A stretch of DNA of 38,507 nucleotides, taken from positions 87,338-125,844 of the forward strand of contig DGIA01000033.1 in the NCBI GenBank assembly GCA_002392965.1, read 5' to 3'. Below the pieces are notes generated by a model. It did no database searches. It was not told the DNA's origin and saw nothing but the letters and a program-made list of their open reading frames with translations. Made by a program: the position numbers and the translations under genes. This document shows positions 6,282-13,435 of this stretch, one piece after another. The first letter of the stretch is position 1, and every line of letters begins with the position of its first letter. Source of the DNA: Bacteroidales bacterium UBA3834. GTDB taxonomy: Bacteria; Bacteroidota; Bacteroidia; Bacteroidales; P3.

Positions 6282-8576
6282 GTGAGCGACTTATTGGCAC
6301 AATTGAACGAACCCCAACGCGAGGCGGCGGAGTGCACCGAGGGGCCGGTGATGATTATCGCCGGCGCCGGCAGCGGCAAGACACGCACGCTGACCTACCG
6401 CATAGCGCACCTGATAGAGAAAGGCATCGACCCGTTCCACATCCTGGCCCTGACCTTCACCAACAAGGCCGCCGGCGAGATGAAGGAGCGTATTATCAAA
6501 CTGGTTGGCAGCGAGGCGAGGAATATCTGGATGGGCACTTTCCACTCGGTGTTCGCCCGTCTGCTGCGCAGCGACGGCTCGAAGCTGGGCTACACCAGCA
6601 GTTTCACCATCTATGACACCGACGACTCGAAGGCCGCCATCAAGCAGATTGTCAAGCAGCTGAATCTCGACCCCAAGGCCTACAAGCCCTCCTACGTGAT
6701 GGGCCGTATCTCGATGGCCAAGAGCAACTTGCTCTCGCCCAAAGACTACATGGAGAACCCCGAGATCTATCAAACCGACATCGACAGCAAGCGCCCCGCC
6801 ATCGGCCAGATATACCAGATGTATGACCATCGGCTCCATCACTCGAACGCCATGGACTTCGACGACTTGCTGTTCAACATGAACATCCTCCTGCGCGACT
6901 TCCCCGACGTGCTGCTGAAGTACCAGCAGCGTTTCCAGTACATCATGGTGGATGAGTATCAGGATACCAACTATGCACAGTACCTGATTGTGAAGAAACT
7001 GGCGGCGCGGAACCAGAACATCTGCGTGGTGGGCGACGATGCACAGAGCATCTACGCCTTCCGCGGGGCCAACATACAGAACATCTTCAACTTCAAGCGC
7101 GACTACCCGCAGATGCAGCTTTTCAAACTGGAGCAGAACTATCGCTCGACCAAGACCATCGTGGCAGCGGCCAACAGCATCATCGACCACAACCGCGACC
7201 AGATACAGAAGGAGCTGTGGAGCGACAACGCGGGTGGCAACAAACTGCGCCTGCTGCGGTGCGCCGACGAGAAGGACGAGGGCACACGGGTGGCCGACGC
7301 CATCCAGAACCTGCGCCTCGGCGAGGATGCCGACTACCGCGACTTCGCCGTGCTCTACCGTCAGAATTCCCTTTCGCGTGCCGTCGAGGACGCGTTGCGC
7401 AAGATGAATATACCCTACCGCATCTATCAGGGTATCAGCTTCTATGGCCGCCGTGAGGTGAAGGATGCCCTGAGCTATATGCGCTTGGCGGTGAACCCCC
7501 ACGACGACGAGTCGCTGGTGCGCATCATCAACTATCCCGCCCGCGGCATCGGGCAGACCACCATGGACAAGATACGGGTGGCCGCGGCCGACAATGATGT
7601 GAGCATCTGGACCGTGCTGGAGAACCTCGCCGACTTCGGCTTGCCGATACAGAGCGGAGCCGTGCAGAAAATCAACGAGTTCGTTTATTTGATCAAGCGT
7701 TTTGAATCGCAGGTGCCCACCACCGACGCCTTCACACTGGCCAAGCAGATTGTCTATGCCAGCGGCATCGTCAAGGCCCTGCGCGAGGAGGACGACCCCG
7801 AGAGCGCCGAGCGCATAGAGAACATCGACGAACTGCTCAACGGCGTGCAGGAGTTCTGCGAGAGCGAGGAGGAAAGCCCCGAGCTCGACGGGACACAGAA
7901 AAAAGACCTCCGCACCCTCGACGAATTCCTGCAGCAGGTGCTCCTCTACACCAGCGAGGACAAAGACAAGGACAAGGATGCCGACAAGGTGAGCCTGATG
8001 ACCATCCACGCCGCCAAGGGCCTGGAGTTCCCGTATGTTTTTGTGGTGGGCATGGAGGAGCAGTTGTTCCCCTCGTTCCTGGCTACCACACGGGCCGAGC
8101 TGGAGGAGGAACGGAGGCTGTTCTATGTGGCCGTGACGCGGGCTGAGAAGCAGGTGACGCTGAGCTACGCCCAGACACGCTTCAACAACGGACAGCGCAT
8201 GGGCGGCGAGATGAGCCGGTTTGTGGAGGAGATTGACTCCAAATATATCGAGATGCCGCGCCGGTCGGACTTCCCCGAGCCCGGCACCCTGCCACGGGCA
8301 TTTTTCAATGCAGGGAAACCGCAACCTTCAGTGGCCAAGCATCTGTCGAAGATTCCGCAACCCACAGCCAAGAAGGGACCTGCAATGGTCAATTCGCCGG
8401 CGGAAATCAACGCCATCATGCCCGGCATGAAGGTGCAGCACGAGAAGTTTGGCATGGGTACGGTTCAGGCCGTGGAAGGTGCTGGCGACTCACGCAAAGC
8501 CATTGTATTCTTTGAGGGGGTGGGTCAGAAACAGCTGATGCTCAAGTTCGCCAAACTGACAATCATAGAGCCATGA
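6282..8576 (+). CDS. UvrD/PcrA-type superfamily 1 DNA helicase
   Basis: A 764-residue ATP-dependent 3'-5' helicase of the UvrD/PcrA/Rep group, expected to act in repair, replication-fork rescue and removal of RecA filaments. Start is GTG at 6282 (MSDLLAQLNEPQREA); the N-terminal Q-motif supports it. Walker A is GAGSGKT at residues 28-34, Walker B is DEYQD at about 224-228, and motif III appears as GDDAQSIYAFRGA. Late motifs include VSLMTIHAAKGLEFPYVFVVGMEE and EERRLFYVAVTRA. The C-terminal end (VQHEKFGMGTV...FFEGVGQKQLMLKFAKL) is the PcrA/UvrD Tudor-like RNA polymerase-binding tail. Its stop overlaps the dtd start (ATGA). Confidence 0.95.
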   Translation: MSDLLAQLNEPQREAAECTEGPVMIIAGAGSGKTRTLTYRIAHLIEKGIDPFHILALTFTNKAAGEMKERIIKLVGSEARNIWMGTFHSVFARLLRSDGSKLGYTSSFTIYDTDDSKAAIKQIVKQLNLDPKAYKPSYVMGRISMAKSNLLSPKDYMENPEIYQTDIDSKRPAIGQIYQMYDHRLHHSNAMDFDDLLFNMNILLRDFPDVLLKYQQRFQYIMVDEYQDTNYAQYLIVKKLAARNQNICVVGDDAQSIYAFRGANIQNIFNFKRDYPQMQLFKLEQNYRSTKTIVAAANSIIDHNRDQIQKELWSDNAGGNKLRLLRCADEKDEGTRVADAIQNLRLGEDADYRDFAVLYRQNSLSRAVEDALRKMNIPYRIYQGISFYGRREVKDALSYMRLAVNPHDDESLVRIINYPARGIGQTTMDKIRVAAADNDVSIWTVLENLADFGLPIQSGAVQKINEFVYLIKRFESQVPTTDAFTLAKQIVYASGIVKALREEDDPESAERIENIDELLNGVQEFCESEEESPELDGTQKKDLRTLDEFLQQVLLYTSEDKDKDKDADKVSLMTIHAAKGLEFPYVFVVGMEEQLFPSFLATTRAELEEERRLFYVAVTRAEKQVTLSYAQTRFNNGQRMGGEMSRFVEEIDSKYIEMPRRSDFPEPGTLPRAFFNAGKPQPSVAKHLSKIPQPTAKKGPAMVNSPAEINAIMPGMKVQHEKFGMGTVQAVEGAGDSRKAIVFFEGVGQKQLMLKFAKLTIIEP

Positions 8577-9034
8577 GAATAGTTATACAGCGTGTGCTTT
8601 CGGCGTCGGTGGACATTGCCGGCGTCCGCAAGGGCGAGATAGGGCAAGGACTGATGATACTTGTGGGCATCTGCGACGAGGACACCGACGAGGATATAGA
8701 TTACCTCTGCCAGAAGGTGGTGAAGCTGCGCATCTTCGACGACAGCGAGGGGGTGATGAACCTGCCGGTGACAGAAGTGGCGGAGAGCGGCATACTGGTG
8801 GTGAGCCAGTTTACTCTCATGGCTTCGACCAAGAAGGGCAACCGCCCCAGCTATATCCACGCCTCGCGGCCGGAGTTCGCCGTGCCGATGTACGAGAAGT
8901 TCGTCGCCAAGCTGCAGTCGCTCTACGGCAAAGAGATACAGACGGGCACGTTCGGTGCCGACATGAAGGTAAGCCTCGTCAACGACGGGCCTGTGACCAT
9001 CATCATGGACTCGCAGCTGCGCGAACGGTTTTAG
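8573..9034 (+). CDS. dtd: D-aminoacyl-tRNA deacylase
   Basis: Hydrolyses D-aminoacyl-tRNAs (and mischarged Gly-tRNA-Ala), a proofreading step in the cytoplasm. 153 residues, close to the usual 145-150. The family start MRIVIQRV is present, along with both active-site motifs: SQFTLMAS and, near the C-terminus, NDGPVTII, the NxGP(V/F)T pattern. It is coupled to the helicase gene by ATGA overlap. Its TAG stop overlaps the TAA stop of the convergent yccF gene by a few bases, leaving no room for a terminator between them. Confidence 0.96.
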   Translation: MRIVIQRVLSASVDIAGVRKGEIGQGLMILVGICDEDTDEDIDYLCQKVVKLRIFDDSEGVMNLPVTEVAESGILVVSQFTLMASTKKGNRPSYIHASRPEFAVPMYEKFVAKLQSLYGKEIQTGTFGADMKVSLVNDGPVTIIMDSQLRERF

Positions 9035-9399
9035 ACAATCTCGCGGCCAAAAGGCGTCAGGGCAATGTGGGCCAGTTTGAAGTGTTGCTTGCCGAAGGGG
9101 ATGCCCACTATGGTGATGTAGAACAGCACCCCAAGGAAGAAGTGCGACAGTACAATGCCGATGCCGCCGAAGATGAACCACAGCACGTTCATCAAAGTGT
9201 TGAGGCATCCATTTTTACCCTCCATTTTGTTCACATTGTGTCCAAAAGGCCACAGTGCCAGCAGGCCCAGCTTGAAGATCTGCAGTCCGAAGGGAATGCC
9301 GATGATGGTGAGGCACAGCGCGACACCTGAGACAAAGTAACCCAACGCCAGTTCGAGTCCTCCGAAGAGGACCCAGATGATGTTTCCGATTGTTTTCAT
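9031..9399 (-). CDS. yccF: YccF family inner-membrane protein
   Basis: A 122-residue membrane protein of the YccF/DUF307 family. It contains two similar halves, each with a hydrophobic segment and the motif TIIGIPFG(L) or TIVGIPFGKQHFKLA, followed by PFG. The duplicated domain and the N-terminal IGNIIWVLFGGLELALGYF segment are diagnostic. Function is unknown; members are small integral inner-membrane proteins. The start overlaps the prmC stop (ATGA) and the stop overlaps that of dtd on the opposite strand. Confidence 0.93.
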   Translation of the reverse strand: MKTIGNIIWVLFGGLELALGYFVSGVALCLTIIGIPFGLQIFKLGLLALWPFGHNVNKMEGKNGCLNTLMNVLWFIFGGIGIVLSHFFLGVLFYITIVGIPFGKQHFKLAHIALTPFGREIV

Positions 9400-10283
9400 T
9401 GTATGTGGGTGTGAAAAGTTGCTGCTATCCAGCGGTGCTTGCCGCGGAAGTCGTCGTGAATGGTGGGGCTGAAGCCACAGGCACGGAACAGCGCCGCCGT
9501 CTCGTCGGCCAGCGCCTCGTTGATCTCCACCACCAGCAGACCATCCGCGGCCAGGTGTTCCTTGGCGATAGCGGCTATTGCCTTGTAGAAGCGCAGCGGG
9601 GCGTCGTCGGGCACGAAGAGGGCCAGCGCGGGGTCGTAGTCGAGCACGTTGGGCTGCATTTGCGCCCGCTCGCTGTCGAGCACGTAGGGCGGGTTGCTCA
9701 CAATAAGCCCATAAGACCCATTAAACCCATTCACCCCATCAAGCACATCCCCCTCAACAAAGTGCACCTCCGCGCCGTTGTTTTTGGCGTTCTGCCGCGC
9801 CATCTCCAACGCCTTGGACGAGACGTCCACCGCCGTCACTTCAGTCTGAGGAAAGGCTTTCTTCAACGCTATAGCAATACATCCACTCCCCGTGCAGAGG
9901 TCAAGAATGCTACCCACTACCCACTGTCCACTACCCACTATCCACTCGACCATCTCCTCGGTCTCAGGGCGCGGGATGAGCACGTCGGGGCTCACCGCGA
10001 TGCGGCAGCCGCAGAAGTCAGTGTAGCCGATGATATGCTGTATGGGTCGGCTTTGTTTGAGGTCTTCGAGCGCCCAATGGAAGCGCAGCAGGTCGCTCTG
10101 GTCGATGGTCTGCTCCTTTGAGGTCAGCAGCCGCACCTTGTCCCACCCGAGGAAGGCCTCGAAGAGCATGCCGAGGAACACACCCACCTCGCCGCTGCCG
10201 TACATGCCGTCCAGCTCCTCGTGGAAGAGGCTGGCGATGTCGCGCACGCGGTTGCTGCGGAAACGTATGTTTCGAGTGTTCAT
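9396..10283 (-). CDS. prmC: Release factor glutamine methyltransferase
   Basis: Methylates the GGQ glutamine of RF1 and RF2 using S-adenosylmethionine. Start at 10283 (MNTRNIRF) is preferred, giving 295 residues; eight further upstream codons are open but consist of 9-bp repeat sequence. The helical N-terminal domain covers about residues 1-95. The SAM fold follows with LIPRPETEEMVEW, LDLCTGSGCIAIAL, VTAVDVSSKALEMA and the substrate motif NPPY at 197-200. Two short insertions coded by repeats lie at about residues 114-125 (between PETEEMVEW and LDLCTGSG) and 180-192 (just before LIVSNPPY), so both fall in loops. The frame is intact. It is coupled to yccF by ATGA. Confidence 0.94.
   Translation of the reverse strand: MNTRNIRFRSNRVRDIASLFHEELDGMYGSGEVGVFLGMLFEAFLGWDKVRLLTSKEQTIDQSDLLRFHWALEDLKQSRPIQHIIGYTDFCGCRIAVSPDVLIPRPETEEMVEWIVGSGQWVVGSILDLCTGSGCIAIALKKAFPQTEVTAVDVSSKALEMARQNAKNNGAEVHFVEGDVLDGVNGFNGSYGLIVSNPPYVLDSERAQMQPNVLDYDPALALFVPDDAPLRFYKAIAAIAKEHLAADGLLVVEINEALADETAALFRACGFSPTIHDDFRGKHRWIAATFHTHIQ
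9700..9744. repeat. In-frame 9-bp repeats inside prmC
   Basis: Five 9-bp units on the plus strand: ACAATAAGC, CCATAAGAC, CCATTAAAC, CCATTCACC, CCATCAAGC. They encode the Gly/Asn-rich piece around residues 180-192 of PrmC, just before the NPPY motif. The same word family recurs in the rnhA-prmC gap at 10286-10312. Confidence 0.8.
9911..9945. repeat. In-frame 7-bp repeats inside prmC
   Basis: Five heptamers on the plus strand: TACCCAC, TACCCAC, TGTCCAC, TACCCAC, TATCCAC. They encode the Val/Gly/Ser/Trp stretch at about residues 113-125, directly before the SAM-binding loop. Seven is not a multiple of three, so each turn shifts frame and yields a 7-residue peptide periodicity. Confidence 0.85.
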
Positions 10284-10285
10284 GC

Positions 10286-10312
10286 CCATTCTGCCTATTA
10301 AACCCATTAGCC
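10286..10312. repeat. 9-bp repeats filling the rnhA-prmC gap
   Basis: Three 9-bp units (CCATTCTGC, CTATTAAAC, CCATTAGCC) occupy the whole spacer between the rnhA stop at 10313 and the prmC ATG at 10283. A fourth partial unit includes the rnhA stop codon itself. The words belong to the same family as the 9-mers inside prmC at 9700-9744. Confidence 0.8.
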
Positions 10313-10993
10313 CTATTTCCTCCCGAAGTCCGCCGGTATCTCACCCCAGCGGTCGGTGTCCCACTTGCGGATCTCGGTGGTGTAGGTATTGGAGCGCAGC
10401 CACTGCTCGGCGCGGTGCACGTAGTCCCACAGCTCGGCGGTCGAGGCGTCCTCGGGCAGCTTGCTTTTGCACACCTTCTGCCGCACCCAGCTCATGGCGT
10501 TCACCGAGTCACTGTAGATAATTTGGTTCAGGTGGTGCTTCTTCATGTAACTCAGGCCATGGACGATGGCCAGGAACTCGCCGATATTGTTGGTGCCCTT
10601 GGGGGCTTTGTAGTGGAACACTTGTGTGCGGGTAGGGATATAGATGCCCTGGTACTCCATCACGCCGGGGTTGCCGCTGCAGGCCGCGTCGACAGCCAAC
10701 GCATCGAGCACCGGCAGCGGCGGATGGGCGTCGGGTCGTATGGCCGTCATGCCGCTCTCGTCGACGAAAAGCACACCTGTCGGGCTCGTCTGACGAGTCT
10801 GACCCGTCCGACTGCTACTGACCACACTGCTGTATGGCAGCCTCATCGCCTGTTCGGCCTCGGCCATCGTGTCGAACGCCTTGTACTGCGCCCCCTGCAC
10901 GCCCTGCACCTGCGCCTTGCACGCGTCCCAGTCGCTGTAGATACCCGGCTTCTTGCCCTGCCACACCACGTAGTATTTCTGTTTCTTCGCCAT
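10313..10993 (-). CDS. rnhA: Ribonuclease H with viroplasmin domain
   Basis: Cleaves the RNA strand of RNA-DNA hybrids. The start at 10993 (MAKKQKYYVVWQGKKPGIY) gives 226 residues and begins with the caulimovirus-viroplasmin type hybrid-binding domain (about 6-50). A linker of about 25-40 residues follows, then the type 1 RNase H domain with its four acidic residues: Asp102 in AVDAACSGNPG, Glu139 in NNIGEFLAI, Asp162 in YSDSVNAMSW and Asp214 in the TDRWGEIPADFGRK tail. The linker (about 60-73) is coded by 9-bp repeats. This two-domain form is common in Bacteroidota and Firmicutes. It probably leads an operon with prmC and yccF. Confidence 0.93.
   Translation of the reverse strand: MAKKQKYYVVWQGKKPGIYSDWDACKAQVQGVQGAQYKAFDTMAEAEQAMRLPYSSVVSSSRTGQTRQTSPTGVLFVDESGMTAIRPDAHPPLPVLDALAVDAACSGNPGVMEYQGIYIPTRTQVFHYKAPKGTNNIGEFLAIVHGLSYMKKHHLNQIIYSDSVNAMSWVRQKVCKSKLPEDASTAELWDYVHRAEQWLRSNTYTTEIRKWDTDRWGEIPADFGRK
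10777..10812. repeat. In-frame 9-bp repeats in the RNase H linker
   Basis: Four 9-bp units on the plus strand: CTGTCGGGC, TCGTCTGAC, GAGTCTGAC, CCGTCCGAC, with the shared pattern nnGTCnGAC. They encode a Ser/Arg/Thr/Gly/Gln-rich segment between the viroplasmin and RNase H domains (about residues 61-73), a place where added length should be tolerated. Confidence 0.8.
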
Positions 10994-11006
10994 AGTTTTC
11001 CGCGTG

Positions 11007-11014
11007 CAAAGATA
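11007..11014 (-). promoter_or_regulatory. Predicted -7 box for rnhA-prmC-yccF
   Basis: On the minus strand this reads TATCTTTG, an exact TAnnTTTG match. The start of transcription would be near 11000, only a few bases before the rnhA ATG. It is divergent from, and close to, the lipoprotein promoter at 11045-11075. The -33 element is weak (TTCG at 19 nt spacing). Confidence 0.55.
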
Positions 11015-11044
11015 CGACAAAATGCCAACATGACGAAAATATAT

Positions 11045-11075
11045 TTTGTTAGTCTTTAAATTGTGTGTATTTTTG
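11045..11075 (+). promoter_or_regulatory. Bacteroidota promoter of the orphan lipoprotein gene
   Basis: A TTTG -33 element at 11045-11048 and TATTTTTG (-7) at 11068-11075 are separated by 19 bp, the canonical spacing. Transcription would start near 11082, just before the candidate start codons at 11091 and 11103. Both elements match the consensus exactly. Confidence 0.75.
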
Positions 11076-11102
11076 CACTTTAAATTACAAATGGCAGGTA
11101 TT

Positions 11103-11993
11103 ATGAGATACAAGTGTTTTTATATTGGATTACTTATTGCTACTTTTCTTTTTTCAGGCTGCAATAAGAAATACTCCTATGTTGAAGAAATTATTGACAA
11201 AGGAGTTTGGGGAGACTTGAATGAAAGAACGACAAAAGAGCCGGAAACAATTTGGGCGAAATCGGACACTGCAGCTTATATTGAGGCCTTGGAAAAGTTT
11301 GCGACTAGTCAATATGTTTATGACGCTGCGATATCAGATGGAATGGACTGGCATGATGTGCCAATATGTTTCCGATTATATACAAGAGATGGAGTTGACA
11401 TTTCCGATATTGAATTTGCATCAAAAAAATGGTGGGAAGATTTTTATTCCAATATGTATGAACGATTTCATGACACGAGTTTATCTGCCAACTCAAGCTT
11501 TGGAAAGATTGATTCAACAAGAATCAAGGAGTTGCTGCCTCTTTTTGATGTGAAAAAAGATGAGTTTGCCCCAGATGGGAGAATATGGTATAAACCGAAA
11601 ACAGCTCCCAGTGTTGTATGGACAAATGGAATATATTTATACTTTATGGTCAAGGATGGCAAGGCACAAAACCTTCGTTTAAAAGTTCAGTATTATGATG
11701 ACAATTGGCTGTTTTTCGAGAATCTTTATTTCTCAATCGACAGTAATGCCTATGTATATACACCACATGATACAAAGAGAGATAGTGGCAGAGGTGGTAT
11801 GATATGGGAGTGGTTTGACGAGCAAATGCATAGAGACGATAAAGTATTACTAGAGGCATTGTCAAATGCAAAGAATGCAAAAATAAAATTTGTTGGCGAC
11901 AAATATTATGAAATTAGAACGATTAGTACAGAACAAATAGAATCCATAAATAATACATTGGAATTATACTACCTTTTAGGAGGAACTCTATAG
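11103..11993 (+). CDS. Orphan AT-rich lipoprotein, function unknown
   Basis: A 296-residue protein starting at MRYKCFYIGLL; an ATG at 11091 would add four residues. A signal peptide of about 19 residues ends in a lipobox (LFSGC, Cys20), so it should be a membrane-anchored lipoprotein. The rest is polar with many aromatic and acidic residues and no repeats or membrane segments. I do not recognise the family. The gene is markedly more AT-rich and uses A/T-ending codons, unlike the GC-rich genes on either side, which suggests horizontal acquisition. It has its own canonical promoter and no operon partner. The palindrome array follows it. Confidence 0.8.
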   Translation: MRYKCFYIGLLIATFLFSGCNKKYSYVEEIIDKGVWGDLNERTTKEPETIWAKSDTAAYIEALEKFATSQYVYDAAISDGMDWHDVPICFRLYTRDGVDISDIEFASKKWWEDFYSNMYERFHDTSLSANSSFGKIDSTRIKELLPLFDVKKDEFAPDGRIWYKPKTAPSVVWTNGIYLYFMVKDGKAQNLRLKVQYYDDNWLFFENLYFSIDSNAYVYTPHDTKRDSGRGGMIWEWFDEQMHRDDKVLLEALSNAKNAKIKFVGDKYYEIRTISTEQIESINNTLELYYLLGGTL

Positions 11994-12064
11994 TTATAAT
12001 AATACAATTATGCGCCCGTACGGTGGGCTGTCGATGAGTTCCGGTGGTCCTACTCAAGTGCACC

Positions 12065-12255
12065 GCGCTCATGTGCGGGATGTTGAAACAGTCCATACAA
12101 TACACCTCGCTCAAGAGCGAGGTCGATTTTCGGCCGGAAAGTGCGCCCCGCACGTGAGCGAGGTCTGTTTTCAATGAAAATGCGATGCCCGCTCATGAGC
12201 GCGATGATATTGCACAAAAATGACGAAAGCGCGCTCCGGTGCGGGGCGCGCTTTC
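12065..12255. repeat. Five palindromes phased at 41-42 bp
   Basis: Palindromic cores of the type CGCTCnnGnGCG are centred near 12071, 12113, 12154, 12195 and 12237, giving spacings of 42, 41, 41 and 42 bp. Examples are CCTCGCTCAAGAGCGAGG at 12105-12122 and CGCTCATGAGCG at 12190-12201. Two of the spacers contain smaller inverted repeats of TTTC and GAAA. The last unit coincides with the tsf terminator stem. It fills most of the 290-bp gap between the orphan lipoprotein gene and tsf; I see no gene there. Confidence 0.85.
12225..12255 (-). terminator. Terminator of the ribosomal protein operon
   Basis: A 10-bp perfect stem (GAAAGCGCGC / GCGCGCTTTC) with further GC pairs in its 11-nt interior lies about 29 nt beyond the tsf stop. 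Read on the minus strand it is followed by GTCATTTTTG, a short U-run. It is also the last member of the phased palindrome array. Confidence 0.75.
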
Positions 12256-12283
12256 TGCGGTAAATCATGCTTATGCGATGAGC

Positions 12284-13270
12284 TTAGGCGCCGAGTTCGA
12301 GGCGCTTGAAGCCGGTACACTTGAGGTCCTTGTCGGCCTTGGCGATGAAGTCTTTGACCTTCACCTTGCTCTCCATGATGTACTCCTGCTCCATGAGGGT
12401 GTTCTCCTGGAAGAACTTGTTGAGACGGCCGTTGGCAATCTGGTTGATTTGCTGCTCGCTGAGCTGGGCCATCTTTTCGGCGGCGACTTTCTCCTTGATT
12501 TCGCGGGCCTGGTTGACCTGCTCCTCGGTGATCCAGCCTTTGCCCATGTTGGAGGCCATGTGCTCCTCGCTGTCAACGTGGGCGGGGTTGATGCCGGCCT
12601 TCTTGAGGGCGGCGTCGACGGCCTTGCCGACGAGCTCTTCCTTGGTCTTCTCGATGGCCACGCGGAGCTCCTGGTCCTTGATCTCCTGAGGCACGCTCTC
12701 GGCGTCGAGGGCCACGGGACGCATGGCGACGACCTGCATGGCGATGTCGTGACCGACCTGGTCGTAACCGGCCTTGTTCAGTCCGACGATGGAGGCCATG
12801 CGGTTGCCCGGGTGGATGTAGGCGTAGACCTTCTCGGCCTCGATGGTCTCGAAGTGGGCCAGCTCGATCTTCTCGCCGATCTTGGCGATCTGGTCGGTGA
12901 TGGCGTCGCTGACCTTGGCACCGTTGAGGTCCATGTTCAGAACCTCGTCCTTGGTGGTGAGGTGCTGGGCCATGGCGGTGTCGAGGATGCTGGTGGTGAA
13001 GTCGACGAAGCCGGCGTTGGTGGCCACGAAGTCGGTCTCGCAGCTGACCATGATGATGGCGCCGTAGTTGCCCATGCTCTTGGCCAGGACGCAACCCTCG
13101 TTGGCGTCTCGGTCGGCGCGTTTGGCGGCCATCTTCTGGCCTTTCTGGCGCAGCAGCTCGATGGCTTTCTGCATGTCGCCGTCGGTCTCGACGAGGGCTT
13201 TCTTGCAGTCCATCATGCCGACGCCGGTGAGTTTGCGGAGCTCGTTAACCTGTGAAGCGGTAATTGCCAT
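12284..13270 (-). CDS. tsf: Translation elongation factor Ts
   Basis: Nucleotide exchange factor that recycles EF-Tu. 328 residues, the normal length for Bacteroidota. The N-terminal UBA-like domain (about 1-50) has the signature LRKLTGVGMMDCKKAL; the core domain has the CETDFVA motif that contacts EF-Tu. It follows rpsB on the same strand, the conserved bacterial order, but the 165-bp spacer holds two copies of a palindromic repeat. The operon terminator lies just after it. Confidence 0.97.
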   Translation of the reverse strand: MAITASQVNELRKLTGVGMMDCKKALVETDGDMQKAIELLRQKGQKMAAKRADRDANEGCVLAKSMGNYGAIIMVSCETDFVATNAGFVDFTTSILDTAMAQHLTTKDEVLNMDLNGAKVSDAITDQIAKIGEKIELAHFETIEAEKVYAYIHPGNRMASIVGLNKAGYDQVGHDIAMQVVAMRPVALDAESVPQEIKDQELRVAIEKTKEELVGKAVDAALKKAGINPAHVDSEEHMASNMGKGWITEEQVNQAREIKEKVAAEKMAQLSEQQINQIANGRLNKFFQENTLMEQEYIMESKVKVKDFIAKADKDLKCTGFKRLELGA

Positions 13271-13310
13271 ATTGTGTTCCTTTCTTGTTTTTGTTGTTAA
13301 TGATTGTTTC

Positions 13311-13405
13311 TGTCGCCCCTACGGGGCTCGGCAAGCGGTTGGTTTGATAAACGGGGGTTTCGCTACGCTCCACCCCCGCCTATGCTCTGTCGCCCCTACG
13401 GGGCT
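13311..13405. repeat. Duplicated palindromic repeat between rpsB and tsf
   Basis: The 18-bp word TGTCGCCCCTACGGGGCT, whose core GCCCCTACGGGGC is palindromic, occurs identically at 13311-13328 and 13388-13405. Between them is a third hairpin, 7-bp arms CGGGGGT (13352-13358) and ACCCCCG (13372-13378). The composite looks like a REP-type intergenic element made of three stem-loops. Confidence 0.85.
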
Positions 13406-13435
13406 TGTTGTCTTGCCAGATTGTTTATATCTTCC

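Noticed and set aside
6291..8324. 677-residue open frame antisense to the helicase gene
   Set aside because: The sense strand encodes all helicase motifs; the antisense protein is His/Val/Leu-rich with no recognisable domain.
12065..12255. Possible CRISPR array
   Set aside because: The palindromic cores are only 12-18 bp, vary between units, and the spacers partly resemble one another; no cas genes are nearby.
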